From assembly GCA_900314755.1 (NCBI GenBank), contig OMWH01000011.1:21969-85968 (forward strand): a stretch of DNA of 64,000 nucleotides, in the 5' to 3' direction. The stretch is from an uncultured Prevotellaceae bacterium. Lineage in GTDB: Bacteria; Bacteroidota; Bacteroidia; Bacteroidales; Bacteroidaceae. Position 1 is the stretch's first letter. Every line of letters starts with the position of its first letter. Positions 39,245 through 50,637 of this stretch are shown piece after piece. The notes below the pieces were generated by a model. The model had not been told where the DNA came from and did no database searches. It saw only the letters and a list, made by a program, of their open reading frames with translations. A program made the position numbers and the translations under genes.

Positions 39245-41233
39245 TCATTGTGCTTTAATCAAATAGTTAGTAACAGGATGGCCTTTCTCGTCCATGAAAC
39301 GGGCGCACATGTCGGCGAGACCAGGTCCGTTGATGACAGCAACACGTAGGGTGTTACGACCTTTCTTCAAGGTCAGTCGGGGTGACATGCCGTCATCCTC
39401 CACCATACGGCGGTCGCCCTCCAGTATCAGCACCTCCTCACCATTAAGCCACCAGAGGGAGGCTCCGTTAGAGCCGCAGGCAAGTCGGACATCCCGCATC
39501 TCCTCAGGACAGTCAATCACAGTCTCACACCAGTAGAACGAGCCATAGGTCTGTTTGCCGTATTTCTCAGCGAAGCGGAAGAGTTTCATGTTATAGGTCT
39601 CACTGTCCAGTGCATACCATTTCCCTTTCTGCCTGGGCAGTTTCGCCAGTTCCTCACTGAACTTGTCACGCAACCATGAGTAGGTGAAGATGATGTTGGA
39701 ACGCACATCGACAGCAATAGGCTCCATCAGTCGCCAGCGGCGGATGAATCCGTCAGCATCAGGTTGCATAGGATTGCTGTTGGCGGGTGAGAAATACGCA
39801 GGGCGGTTCTTCACCTGCAACCAGTCGACACTGATGCCGGGGCCCTCGCAGACCACACAGAGGTTGGTGACCCCTTTGGGTGTATACTCTAATGGTGCCG
39901 TCAGGGTAAGCCATTGGTTAGACCTGTCACGGCGGAACGGTCCATTCTCACTTTTCACCGTCATCTGGATGTTGGCAATCACCTTCCCCTTAGGAGTGTT
40001 CTCCCGGATAGTAAACTGCGTATTATCATTTGCCTTCACGTTGATGACCAGATAACCATCCTTTATATCGCTGAAGTCAACATCGTCATACCGCAGCCAA
40101 CTTCCTTTCTTGGGCAGGGATGCCTCGTAGCTACGGAAGGTGTTGACGGTGTCGATAAGCTGACAGGTGACATCCTTGCCGGCATCACTGTAACGGTCAA
40201 TCTCTATCTTCTCCAGTGCCTTGTTGATACCTACGCCACGCATGGTCTGAAAGACCTCCCGGATGGTGCCGTCGGGGTTGAAGGTGAGCTTCTCGATACG
40301 TGCTGAGCGACGTTTGTCCATCGAGGGAGAGAAGTCGTTACGATGATAGAAGATATACCACTGCCCCTTGTATTCAAGGATGCTGTGGTGGTTGGTCCAA
40401 CAGTGGTTGTCATGCTCTGCCATGATGATACCTTTGAAGTCCCAGGGTCCAAGAGGCGACTTGGACATGGCATAGGCAAGCGTTTCAGTGGGATTGGCGC
40501 CATGACTATTATCACCACGGACCCATGGGAAGGTCAGGTAATACCAATTACCCCGCTTGAAGGCGAAAGGACCCTCCTTGAAACCCTCGGGCAGTCCCTC
40601 CATCAGCTGTCCACCGACTTTCATCGGGGGCATGGCAGGCATCCCGTCCCGTTGTGGTATCTTTACCTCCTGTAACTCCCCGTCAAGCTCCAGCATGTTT
40701 TCTTTTAACCTTGCTCCGCGGATACCCATCCCACTCCAGTAGATATAGGCTTTCCCGTCATCGTCGATGAGGACACAGGGGTCGATACCCGTTACCCCTT
40801 TGATGGGTTCCTGCTCACAGGTGAAAGGTCCCTCAGGCTTGTCGGAAGTTGCCACACCGATGGCAAAGCCCCGTCCGTTTTTGGGTGCGTTGGGGAAATA
40901 GAAATAGTATTTCCCGTTCTTATAGACACAGTCAGGAGCCCACATGGAATAAGCATCTGCTTTTCCCCATGGAACCTGTTCCTGCGAGAGAATCATGCCA
41001 TGGTCCGTCCATTCCGTCAGGTTCTCAGAAGAGAAGACGTGATAGTCTGCCATGCAGAACCAGTCCTGTCGCTGTCCCTCAGGAGCAGGAATGTCATGAG
41101 AGGGATAGACATATACCTTATTATTAAAGACACGTGCAGTAGGGTCAGCGGCAAACTGGTCTCTGATGATCGGGTTCTGTGCCGATGCCGTCAAGACACT
41201 CAGCAGAGAGGCTGAAAATAGGAATCTTCTCAT
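39245..41233 (-). CDS. GH43 arabinofuranosidase/xylosidase-like enzyme with CBM6 and C-terminal sandwich
   Basis: 662 residues with a signal peptide (MRRFLFSASLLSVLTASAQ). GH43 motifs are FAADPTARVFNNKVYVYPSHD, TGIDPCVLIDDDGKAYIYW and FKEGPFAFKRGNWYYLTF, with all three acidic residues present. A CBM6-like domain (about 345-475, WLRYDDVDFSDIKDGYLVI) is followed by an extra beta-sandwich (about 490-662, SLWWLNGEEVLILEGDRR) of the galactose-binding type. It begins 5 bp after the CE6-CE1 stop and ends 1 bp before the next gene, so it is the second gene of a four-gene operon for trimming decorated xylan. Confidence 0.87.
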   Translation of the reverse strand: MRRFLFSASLLSVLTASAQNPIIRDQFAADPTARVFNNKVYVYPSHDIPAPEGQRQDWFCMADYHVFSSENLTEWTDHGMILSQEQVPWGKADAYSMWAPDCVYKNGKYYFYFPNAPKNGRGFAIGVATSDKPEGPFTCEQEPIKGVTGIDPCVLIDDDGKAYIYWSGMGIRGARLKENMLELDGELQEVKIPQRDGMPAMPPMKVGGQLMEGLPEGFKEGPFAFKRGNWYYLTFPWVRGDNSHGANPTETLAYAMSKSPLGPWDFKGIIMAEHDNHCWTNHHSILEYKGQWYIFYHRNDFSPSMDKRRSARIEKLTFNPDGTIREVFQTMRGVGINKALEKIEIDRYSDAGKDVTCQLIDTVNTFRSYEASLPKKGSWLRYDDVDFSDIKDGYLVINVKANDNTQFTIRENTPKGKVIANIQMTVKSENGPFRRDRSNQWLTLTAPLEYTPKGVTNLCVVCEGPGISVDWLQVKNRPAYFSPANSNPMQPDADGFIRRWRLMEPIAVDVRSNIIFTYSWLRDKFSEELAKLPRQKGKWYALDSETYNMKLFRFAEKYGKQTYGSFYWCETVIDCPEEMRDVRLACGSNGASLWWLNGEEVLILEGDRRMVEDDGMSPRLTLKKGRNTLRVAVINGPGLADMCARFMDEKGHPVTNYLIKAQ

Positions 41234-41238
41234 ACATA

Positions 41239-43179
<1,941 letters not shown>

Positions 43180-43191
43180 TTAATTATGTTG

Positions 43192-43199
43192 CAAAGGTA
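43192..43199 (-). promoter_or_regulatory. Predicted promoter of the CE6-CE1/GH43 operon
   Basis: On the minus strand the -7 box TACCTTTG lies 33 bp before the ATG at 43158. A TTG (43222-43220) 20 bp upstream fits the -33 element. Confidence 0.72.
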
Positions 43200-43227
43200 T
43201 CAAAAAAAATGAGTCTGTCCAACATCA

Positions 43228-43257
43228 GACGTAACATATAGTTTGTGATTTGTAACA
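43228..43257 (-). promoter_or_regulatory. Two-box xylan operator, CE6-CE1/GH43 operon
   Basis: On the minus strand TGTTACAAA starts at 43257 and TGTTACGTC at 43236 (21 bp apart). The nearer box begins 37 bp before the -7 element. The distal box forms an 11-bp inverted repeat with the first box of the divergent GH5 promoter (43280-43290). Confidence 0.78.
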
Positions 43258-43279
43258 AAACGCCCATAAAAAGAAACCA

Positions 43280-43309
43280 TGTTACAAATCAAAAGGTTCG
43301 TGTAACTGT
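43280..43309 (+). promoter_or_regulatory. Two-box xylan operator, GH5 gene
   Basis: TGTTACAAA starts at 43280 and TGTAACTGT at 43301 (21 bp apart). The nearer box begins 37 bp before the -7 box at 43338. Confidence 0.75.
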
Positions 43310-43313
43310 AGAA

Positions 43314-43345
43314 TTTGCAATATTAATAAATAAGGTATACTTTTG
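43314..43345 (+). promoter_or_regulatory. Predicted promoter of the GH5 gene
   Basis: TTTG (43314-43317), a 20-bp spacer and TACTTTTG (43338-43345) form a near-perfect Bacteroidetes promoter. Expected start near 43352 gives a leader of about 150 nt. Confidence 0.8.
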
Positions 43346-43432
43346 CACCAAGAAAACGAAAAAGCATTTTAATCAGCTTAGGTTAGATTTGAAATATTTG
43401 ATTAGTAGTTATGCTAGTTATGGTTTTAGTCG

Positions 43433-43466
43433 TGGGGGGCTGACGTGAGTCACCTCCCCATTTTTT
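43433..43466 (+). terminator. Terminator-like hairpin in the GH5 leader (possible attenuator)
   Basis: TGGGG, GG and TGAC (43433-43444) pair with GTCA, CC and CCCCA (43449-43460) around a GTGA loop, with two single-base bulges, and six T follow (43461-43466). It lies between the GH5 promoter and start codon. A 10-codon reading frame (43411-43443) overlaps the left arm. Confidence 0.72.
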
Positions 43467-43502
43467 GAGAAACGATGTAAATTCAAAATTACTTATAATA
43501 TA

Positions 43503-45353
43503 ATGAATAACATGAAACTAAAAACAAAACTGTTAGGACTTCTTCTTTTCCTAAGTGGGGGAGTTGTGTCAGCTCAGTCACTTTCCGCTTTACATGTGGA
43601 AGGACCGTTCTTGGTCAATGCGGAAGGGAAGCGTGTCAACCTTCATGGATTTGCCCAGACGTTCAGTCCCTGGTTCAATGAGCAGGGTACCAAGTGGACG
43701 AATTACGATGTGAAAGGCTGTCTGGATTATAACAAAGGGATTATCGATGGCATCTTGAATGCCGGATGGAAAATGACCTTTGTCCGTCAGCACATGGATC
43801 CTTATTGGAGTAACGAGGTTCCTGCTGGTGTCTATTATGTACCAGAGAGTGATATTCAGTATTTTAAGTTCGACCGTTTTAAGAAGTATCTTGATGAGGT
43901 CTTCGTGCCGATGGCAGAGTATGCTATCTCAAAAGGACTGTATGTCGTCATGCGCCCACCTGGTGTCTGCCCGGAGAAAATCTCGATAGGAGATGCCTAC
44001 CAACAGTATTTGATAAAGGTATGGGATTATGTTGCTCAACATCCTAAACTGAAAAATAACGGTGCTGTCATCTTTGAACTTGCCAATGAACCCGTCGGTA
44101 TTTATTATAATAATGGTTCGCGCGCGGGAGACCAGGAAATGACGGAGTATTTCCAGACTGTCGTTGATGCTGTCAGAAAGCATTGTAACAATATCGTATT
44201 GGTACCGGGATTGGGATGGCAGTCTCAATATGCCGGGTTTGCCAAGTACCGTATCACTGGTGATAATGTGGGTTTTGCCGTTCATTGTTATCCAGGATGG
44301 TATAATGCCGGAACTTCGGATGGCAAAGATGTAGTCGTCAATTATAGAGATTTCAAACGAGGCTGGGAGGCTCAGATTGGTCCTGTAGCGGAAATAGCTC
44401 CTGTCGTTGTAACGGAGATGGACTGGGGTCCCAAGGAGTATAGTCCTTCCCATAAAGATAGTCAGGGAAATGAAGTCTTTGACACCCGTTGCTCTTTTGG
44501 CTTCTCCAATACAGGAACTGCTGGTGGTCAAGGCTTTGGCGCGAACTTCATCCGTATCGCTGACGAGACCTGCAATGTCAGCTGGCTGTTGTTTACGGGA
44601 GGTGAGATACTTGCCAAGTACAAGGACTCCGCCGCTGATGGCAGCACCTTCTTGACAGATCCGGAGGCATGTCCTCGTCCCTGTTTCCGCAGATATCAGT
44701 ATTATGTTTCTCCAGAGTACAGTGATATGATCAATCAACCGGATTATGGGTATAAGCGTGAAGAAGAACCCTTGTTCTCACTGACCGATCAATGGTTTAA
44801 CCCAAGCATCTGGGAAAAAGGAACGTTTGACGAGGCAACGGGAAAACTGGTAACGGGTCAGTATGGCTTTGGCGGATGGCAATATCCCAATGGTGTTGAC
44901 CTTTCTGCCTACAAATATTTGGTGGTAGAGCTCAGCCAGCCCCAGAGCGCAGGTGCGTCCTTCCGACTTTTTGATACCAACAACTATTGGTCGTGTCCGT
45001 CCAGAACCAGTTTCGGCAGTGAGACAAAGATTGTCCTGGACCTGCATAACCTGAAAGCCTATAAAGATGATGCCTGCACACAGTTCGACCACGACATCAA
45101 TCCCTCTCATATCTACATCGCAGGCTTCTGGACTTATGGTGGAACACCCATCTATATCAAGGATATCTACCTGAGTAATGATGGTGTGAACCCAACAGAA
45201 GTCTCCCAAGTCGCTTCAAGTGATGAAGTGGTAAGTCGGGAATATTATACCCTTTCAGGTGCCAGAATTGTAACACCAATCCATGGTATATGTATCATTA
45301 AGGAAGTCACAAAGTCTGGAAATGTAAGATTTTCTAAAGCGTGTTACAAATAA
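43503..45353 (+). CDS. GH5 endoglycanase, probable endo-xylanase
   Basis: 616 residues; start at 43503 or 43512, both before the same signal peptide (LLGLLLFLSGGVVSAQ). The GH5 barrel (about 35-400) has VNLHGFAQTFSPWF, WKMTFVRQHMDPYW, acid/base E196 in FELANEP and nucleophile E305 in VVTEMDWG. A beta-sandwich follows (about 420-570, LVVELSQPQSAGASFRLFD). The tail (YYTLSGARIVTPIHGICII) is of a kind seen in secreted Bacteroidales proteins. In P. bryantii a GH5 gene next to xusABCDE is xylan-induced, which supports xylanase rather than cellulase activity; this is inference. A terminator-like hairpin in its leader may limit expression. Confidence 0.87.
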   Translation: MNNMKLKTKLLGLLLFLSGGVVSAQSLSALHVEGPFLVNAEGKRVNLHGFAQTFSPWFNEQGTKWTNYDVKGCLDYNKGIIDGILNAGWKMTFVRQHMDPYWSNEVPAGVYYVPESDIQYFKFDRFKKYLDEVFVPMAEYAISKGLYVVMRPPGVCPEKISIGDAYQQYLIKVWDYVAQHPKLKNNGAVIFELANEPVGIYYNNGSRAGDQEMTEYFQTVVDAVRKHCNNIVLVPGLGWQSQYAGFAKYRITGDNVGFAVHCYPGWYNAGTSDGKDVVVNYRDFKRGWEAQIGPVAEIAPVVVTEMDWGPKEYSPSHKDSQGNEVFDTRCSFGFSNTGTAGGQGFGANFIRIADETCNVSWLLFTGGEILAKYKDSAADGSTFLTDPEACPRPCFRRYQYYVSPEYSDMINQPDYGYKREEEPLFSLTDQWFNPSIWEKGTFDEATGKLVTGQYGFGGWQYPNGVDLSAYKYLVVELSQPQSAGASFRLFDTNNYWSCPSRTSFGSETKIVLDLHNLKAYKDDACTQFDHDINPSHIYIAGFWTYGGTPIYIKDIYLSNDGVNPTEVSQVASSDEVVSREYYTLSGARIVTPIHGICIIKEVTKSGNVRFSKACYK

Positions 45354-45371
45354 TAAAGAGTGTGTTACAAA
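45343..45371 (+). promoter_or_regulatory. Two-box xylan operator, xus operon
   Basis: Two identical GTGTTACAAA sequences; their TGTTACAAA cores start at 45343 and 45363 (20 bp apart). The nearer one begins 37 bp before the -7 element. The first overlaps the last codons of the GH5 gene. Confidence 0.8.
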
Positions 45372-45399
45372 CGAGAAATCGCAAATCTAAAAATGTGTT

Positions 45400-45407
45400 T
45401 ACATTTG
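45400..45407 (+). promoter_or_regulatory. Predicted promoter -7 box of the xus operon
   Basis: TACATTTG fits TAnnTTTG. Expected start near 45414, leader about 75 nt. No strong -33 element is seen, as expected for an activator-dependent promoter. Confidence 0.72.
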
Positions 45408-45487
45408 CACTCGCAATGTTAAATGTAAAGGTAAAATCACTTTTAAACACTAACAAAATATAAACCGATGAATCAAATTTAGTAACA

Positions 45488-48400
45488 ATGAGAAATCTAA
45501 AACAATTGATCAAAAGGGCTGTCCCCGCGGTTTTAATGCTTTTGGCATTCTCTCTCCAGTTGCAAGCGCAAGGTGGAGGAGGAATTACCGTTAAAGGTAC
45601 AGTCGTTGACAACAATGCGGAGCCTCTGATTGGTGCTTCGGTTGTCGTGAAGGGAAACACTTCCCTTGGAACAGTGACTGATTTCGATGGTAACTTCGTG
45701 TTGAAGGTTCCTTCTGAGTCGACTACACTGGTCGTCTCTTATGTGGGAATGACTTCTCGTGAAGTGAGAGTCGGCAAGGAGCGCAACTTTAAGATTACGC
45801 TTCAAGACGACACCGAACTCGAAGAGGTCGTAGTAGTAGGTTTCGGTCAGCAGAAGAAAGCATCTGTTGTGGGTGCTATCACGCAGACCGATGCTAAAGT
45901 GCTGGAACGTACTGGTGGTGTGACGAGTCTTGGACAGGCTCTCGCTGGTAACCTGCCAGGTGTTGTCACTATGAGTACCACTGGACAGCCTGGTGATGAG
46001 GATCCAAAGATTGTCATTCGTGGTACAACCTCTTGGAACGGTGGTGAGCCTCTCGTATTGGTGGATGGTATTGAGCGTCCGATGTCAAGTGTGGACATCA
46101 ACTCTGTTGCCAACGTTTCTGTCTTGAAGGATGCTTCGGCAACAGCTGTGTTCGGTGTACGTGGTGCTAATGGTGTGATCCTGATTACCACCAAGCGTGG
46201 TCAAGAGGGTAAGGCAACCATCAACATCAATGCCAACATGACGCTGAAGTCTTATTCAAAGCTTCCTGATGCCATGGATGCTTATGATGCTTTGGATCTT
46301 CGTAACAAAGCCATTGAGAAAGAATTGGCATACGATCCTGGCCAGTGGGAAAAATATACCCCACAGGCTATCATGAACAAATACCGTAATCCTGCCAACC
46401 GTGAGGAGTGGGCGCGTTATCCCAATGTGAACTGGATTGACGAGTTGCTGAAGAGCGCAGCCACCTCTTATAATTTTAATATCAATGTATCGGGTGGTTC
46501 CAAATTCGTGAAATATTTCGCTAATGTGGATTATGCACATGAGGGTGACCTTTACAAGAAGGTGCCTAATACCCGTGGTTATGAACCAGGCTTCTCTTAC
46601 GACCGTATTAATGTACGTAGTAACTTGGACTTCAACTTGACCAAGACCACCCAGTTGCATGTTAACCTCTCAGGTTCTCATGCTGTACGTAAGGCTACAC
46701 AGGCTCAGTATGAGAACCTTGTATGGTCAGCATTCTATGGTATTGCTCCAGGTGCTTTCCGTCCTCAGTATGACAATGGTATGTGGGGTTACTATAATCC
46801 GAACCCGACTCAGGCTGCCCAGAACTCGATGGAGTACCTGAGTACTGGTGGTATTGGTTATACCACAGTAGACCGTTTGAACACAGACTTCACCTTGGAA
46901 CAGGATTTGAGCTTTATCACTAAGGGTTTGAGCGCTCAACTGAAACTCGCTTTCGATAACTCTTTCCAAGAGACTGGTCGTGGTGTCGACGATACCAATG
47001 ACTGGGAAGCCGATGCTCATTATTGGATTGATCCTGATACAGGTATTGGTGTGTCAGATACACAGCCTGAGACGAACTATAAGTTCGATTATAAGAATAA
47101 TGTGGCTTGGTCACAAGGTGCTGGTTCTGTTAATGATTGGATGACTTATCGTCGTTTGAACTACTCAGCCCAGTTGAACTATAACCGTACCTTTGGTGAC
47201 CATACCGTAGGAGCTATGGCAAACTTCAGCCGTGAACGCTATTCTACAGGTTCTGAATCTCCTCACCTTCGTGAGAACTGGGTATTCCGTGCCACTTACA
47301 ACTACCTGAACAGGTATTTTGTTGAGTATAACGGTGCCTATAACGGATCAGAGATTTTCTCTAAGGACAACCGCTTCGCCTTCTTTAACTCTGGTGCTAT
47401 CGGATGGATGGTTAGCGAGGAACCCTTCATGAAAGTTTTACGTGAGAAGCATATTGTTGATATGTTGAAACTCCGTGCTTCTTATGGTGAGATTGGTGAT
47501 GACCATGTTCGAGATGGAAAACGCTGGTTGTTCCGTGACACTTGGACAAACGATGGCAGTTTCCGTCCGGGTATTTCCTCAACAGGTAGTCCAGACTTCC
47601 CCAAGAGTTCATATATTTGGTGGCAGATGTCTCAAGAAGGTAATCCTGACCTGCACTGGGAGAAAGCCAAGAAACTTGACCTCGCTGTCGACTTTGGTTT
47701 CCTCGGTGGTTTGATTACTGGTTCATTTGACTACTTCCATGAGAAACGTTCCGATATTCTGATTGCAGGTGATGAACGTGCTGTTCCTTCTTATTATGGT
47801 GGAAATGCTCCTACGGCTAACCTCGGTAAGGTAAAGAGTTCTGGTTATGAGTTGGATATTCGTTTCAACAAACAGTTGAATAAGAACCTGCGCCTCTGGG
47901 GTAATGTTGCCTTTACCCATGCAAAAAGTAAAATTGAGGAGAAAGATGATCCACAGTTGACACCTGAGTATCAGAAGCAGGCAGGTAAGGCAATCAATCA
48001 GACCTATACTTATCTGGATCATGGTCATTATAACAACTGGGATGAGTTGTATGGAAGTACTGCCCATGATGCATACGACGAAAACCGCCTGCCTGGTAAC
48101 TACGTTATCCTCGACTATGATGCAGATGGTGTGATTACCCAGAATGATAACATCCCTTATGGATTCTCTGATGTTCCTCAGAACACAGTGAATTTCCAAA
48201 TAGGTGTAGACTGGAAGGGATGGAGTGCTTTCGTTCAGTTCTATGGAACGAACAACGTTTCCCGTTATGTGAATCTACAGAGTCTGGCAGATGCCCGTAC
48301 CTCTGGTTATCACGAAGGTGGTTATTGGACACCCGAAAACCAGGAAGGTCTTCCTTTGCCTCGCTGGAGTTCGAATGTGAAGGCAAGTAATTATACGAAT

Positions 48401-48640
48401 GGTACTCGTTTCATATTCGATGGTTCTTATCTTCGTTTGAAGTATGCGGAGATTTCCTATACTTTCTCTAAGGAGAAATGGTTGAAGGCAGTTGGTTTGC
48501 AAAGTTTGAAGTTATTCGTGAATGGTAACAACCTTGCTCTGTGGACAGACATGCCAGACGACCGTGAGTCGAATACGGGTGGATGGAGTGCATATCCTAC
48601 TTCACGTCGTTTCAATTTTGGTCTCAAAGTTACACTTTAA
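45488..48640 (+). CDS. xusA: SusC-like TonB-dependent transporter for xylan oligosaccharides (XusA)
   Basis: 1050 residues with a signal peptide (LLAFSLQLQAQ), a carboxypeptidase-regulatory-like domain (about 32-110: ITVKGTVVDNNAEPLIGASV), a TonB-box-like stretch (LEEVVVVGFGQQKKASVVGA), plug (VLKDASATAVFGVRGANGVI) and a barrel ending in FNFGLKVTL. It is followed by SusD, SusC, SusD, a small lipoprotein and GH10, the xusABCDE-xyn10C order described as the core xylan utilisation system of Prevotella bryantii and other Bacteroidetes. It would import xylo- or arabinoxylo-oligosaccharides with its SusD partner. The two-box operator upstream predicts HTCS control. Confidence 0.95.
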   Translation: MRNLKQLIKRAVPAVLMLLAFSLQLQAQGGGGITVKGTVVDNNAEPLIGASVVVKGNTSLGTVTDFDGNFVLKVPSESTTLVVSYVGMTSREVRVGKERNFKITLQDDTELEEVVVVGFGQQKKASVVGAITQTDAKVLERTGGVTSLGQALAGNLPGVVTMSTTGQPGDEDPKIVIRGTTSWNGGEPLVLVDGIERPMSSVDINSVANVSVLKDASATAVFGVRGANGVILITTKRGQEGKATININANMTLKSYSKLPDAMDAYDALDLRNKAIEKELAYDPGQWEKYTPQAIMNKYRNPANREEWARYPNVNWIDELLKSAATSYNFNINVSGGSKFVKYFANVDYAHEGDLYKKVPNTRGYEPGFSYDRINVRSNLDFNLTKTTQLHVNLSGSHAVRKATQAQYENLVWSAFYGIAPGAFRPQYDNGMWGYYNPNPTQAAQNSMEYLSTGGIGYTTVDRLNTDFTLEQDLSFITKGLSAQLKLAFDNSFQETGRGVDDTNDWEADAHYWIDPDTGIGVSDTQPETNYKFDYKNNVAWSQGAGSVNDWMTYRRLNYSAQLNYNRTFGDHTVGAMANFSRERYSTGSESPHLRENWVFRATYNYLNRYFVEYNGAYNGSEIFSKDNRFAFFNSGAIGWMVSEEPFMKVLREKHIVDMLKLRASYGEIGDDHVRDGKRWLFRDTWTNDGSFRPGISSTGSPDFPKSSYIWWQMSQEGNPDLHWEKAKKLDLAVDFGFLGGLITGSFDYFHEKRSDILIAGDERAVPSYYGGNAPTANLGKVKSSGYELDIRFNKQLNKNLRLWGNVAFTHAKSKIEEKDDPQLTPEYQKQAGKAINQTYTYLDHGHYNNWDELYGSTAHDAYDENRLPGNYVILDYDADGVITQNDNIPYGFSDVPQNTVNFQIGVDWKGWSAFVQFYGTNNVSRYVNLQSLADARTSGYHEGGYWTPENQEGLPLPRWSSNVKASNYTNGTRFIFDGSYLRLKYAEISYTFSKEKWLKAVGLQSLKLFVNGNNLALWTDMPDDRESNTGGWSAYPTSRRFNFGLKVTL

Positions 48641-48650
48641 CGTTATTAAA

Positions 48651-50594
48651 ATGAAAAAGTCTTTGATATATATGCTTTGCGCATTGCTTGCCGGTACATT
48701 CAGCATGACCTCTTGTACCGACTATCTGGAAAAAGACGCTGAGTCTGTACTTCAGAAAGAGGATGCGTTTAAGAATTTCAACAATTTCCAGGGATTCGTG
48801 GAGGTCATGTACAATGTCATCCCCGATGTGGCTAAGAGCCACTGGACCAGTTGCTTTAACTGGGGTGAGGACGAAGTCCATACTTTTGATAGTAGCTGGG
48901 CAAACAGTGTGTTCATCGCTATGGTGGATAACGGAAACTACAGAGGCTATATCAATAATTCATCTTGCTATCTGGATCGCCCATGGGCAGTAGACCAGAT
49001 TCCAGGAAGTGCAGGTGCACGTTTTGACAAGTCTCTCTGGGGAGGTGGCTGGTATGCCATTCGCCAGGCAAACATTGGCTTGAAGGCTTTGGAAGACGGT
49101 TTGCTGACAGATGCGACACAGGAACAGCGTGACCTCTTGAAGGGTCAGATGCTATTCTTCCGTGCATGGTTCTATTTCGAGTTATGTACTTATTGGGGCG
49201 GTCTGCCTTATATCACAGAGCCTTTGGAGCCGGGTGCACAGTTTGACCTGCCTCGTGAGACATTCCAGGAGTGTGCAGAGAAGATGGCTGCAGACTTTGA
49301 GGAGGCTGCGAAATTGTTGCCTGTCAATTGGGATAATACCCGTACAGGTCAGCAAATGGGTAAGGGTAACAACGAGTTGCGTCCTAACAAGATATGGGCT
49401 CTGTCATACATGGGTAAAGCACTGCTTTATGCCGGTAGTCCGCTGATGGTGAATGGCATAGATGCTACAGGTGATACATACAAGTATGACGCAACCTATT
49501 GTAAGCGCGCCGCAGATGCTTTTGGTCAGGTATTGGATATGGTGGAGAAAGGTCAGTGTCAATATGCTCTGGTACCTTTCGAGGAATATCATACCCTGTT
49601 CTGGACTCAGAAGCAGAACTGGTTGATGCCTGGTGGTACAGAGGCTATTATGCGTAGTACCTGTTTTGGCGCTGACTCTTACTGGCGTCAGGCTAACGTC
49701 TATCAGATTAAGGAGATTGCCAATGGTGATGGTATCGTGCTCTGTCCTGCAGCCAACTATGTGGACTATTTCGGAATGGAGAACGGTTTGCCTTTGGATG
49801 CTGACGGTTCTGGTTTTGATAAAACCCATCCTTGGAAAGGTCGTGACCCACGCTTCTACTACAATTTCAGATTTGATGGACAGAAGTTGTATAGTGGAGA
49901 TGCTACTGAAGAATCACAGAAGCCATTCCAGTATGCGAATCTGTATGAGGGCGGTAATGGTATTCAAGACCTTCACAGAAGTCGTACAGGTTATTTCGAG
50001 TACAAGTTTATCTCTGATGATTGTAACTTGATAGATAATGGTCATAGTGGATGGTCTAATGCATTCCATATCCATCTCTCATGGTTGCGTCTCGCAGATG
50101 TTTATCTGATGTATGCTGAAGCAGCGGACATGGGCTATGGTGGTGCTAAAGGTAAGTCTTCAACTTGTTCTTTGACAGCCGAGGATGCTGTGAATAGAAT
50201 TCGTGAGCGTGCCGGTGTTGCTGACGTTGATGCCCGCTATACTGGTGATGCGAATAAGTTTATGGATGAGATTCGTCGTGAGCGTGCCGTGGAACTTTCT
50301 TTTGAGGCACATCGTTTTAACGACCTCCGCCGTTGGAAACTGTTGACAGTTTATCCTTATAACATCAAGACCAGAGTGAAGTTCGATCGCGTTCCTGGTG
50401 CCAATATCGATCCAGCGACAGATGCCCTGCATCCTGGACTTGACATCACTGTTGATCCGAAGGAGAATGAAGTAAAGAACTTCAGAGAGGAAGTGATTAT
50501 CGAGCGCAAACTTACTGCTAAACATTACTGGCTCCCCTTCAAGAATGAGGATGTGATGATTAATTCCGCATTCAAGCAGAATCCAGGTTGGTAA
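48651..50594 (+). CDS. xusB: SusD-like surface xylan-binding lipoprotein (XusB)
   Basis: The start at ATG 48651 (647 residues) is chosen because it opens a lipoprotein signal (MKKSLIYMLCALLAGTFSMTSC). The frame is open further upstream but there overlaps xusA with non-protein-like sequence. SusD features are QMLFFRAWFYFELCTYWGG near the N-terminus and EIRRERAVELSFEAHRFNDL near the C-terminus. It begins 10 bp after xusA, so the two are coupled. Expected to bind xylan chains at the surface and lid the XusA barrel. Confidence 0.94.
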   Translation: MKKSLIYMLCALLAGTFSMTSCTDYLEKDAESVLQKEDAFKNFNNFQGFVEVMYNVIPDVAKSHWTSCFNWGEDEVHTFDSSWANSVFIAMVDNGNYRGYINNSSCYLDRPWAVDQIPGSAGARFDKSLWGGGWYAIRQANIGLKALEDGLLTDATQEQRDLLKGQMLFFRAWFYFELCTYWGGLPYITEPLEPGAQFDLPRETFQECAEKMAADFEEAAKLLPVNWDNTRTGQQMGKGNNELRPNKIWALSYMGKALLYAGSPLMVNGIDATGDTYKYDATYCKRAADAFGQVLDMVEKGQCQYALVPFEEYHTLFWTQKQNWLMPGGTEAIMRSTCFGADSYWRQANVYQIKEIANGDGIVLCPAANYVDYFGMENGLPLDADGSGFDKTHPWKGRDPRFYYNFRFDGQKLYSGDATEESQKPFQYANLYEGGNGIQDLHRSRTGYFEYKFISDDCNLIDNGHSGWSNAFHIHLSWLRLADVYLMYAEAADMGYGGAKGKSSTCSLTAEDAVNRIRERAGVADVDARYTGDANKFMDEIRRERAVELSFEAHRFNDLRRWKLLTVYPYNIKTRVKFDRVPGANIDPATDALHPGLDITVDPKENEVKNFREEVIIERKLTAKHYWLPFKNEDVMINSAFKQNPGW

Positions 50595-50637
50595 CCTTTT
50601 AATAGTAAAAAAGTAAAAAGGTAAAAAAGTAAATTAA

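Noticed and set aside
43245-43448. Frame of 67 codons in the GH5 promoter and leader region
   Set aside because: It covers operator, promoter and terminator hairpin; composition is not coding.
48522-48650. Upstream extension of the xusB frame
   Set aside because: It overlaps the end of xusA; the lipoprotein signal starts at 48651.
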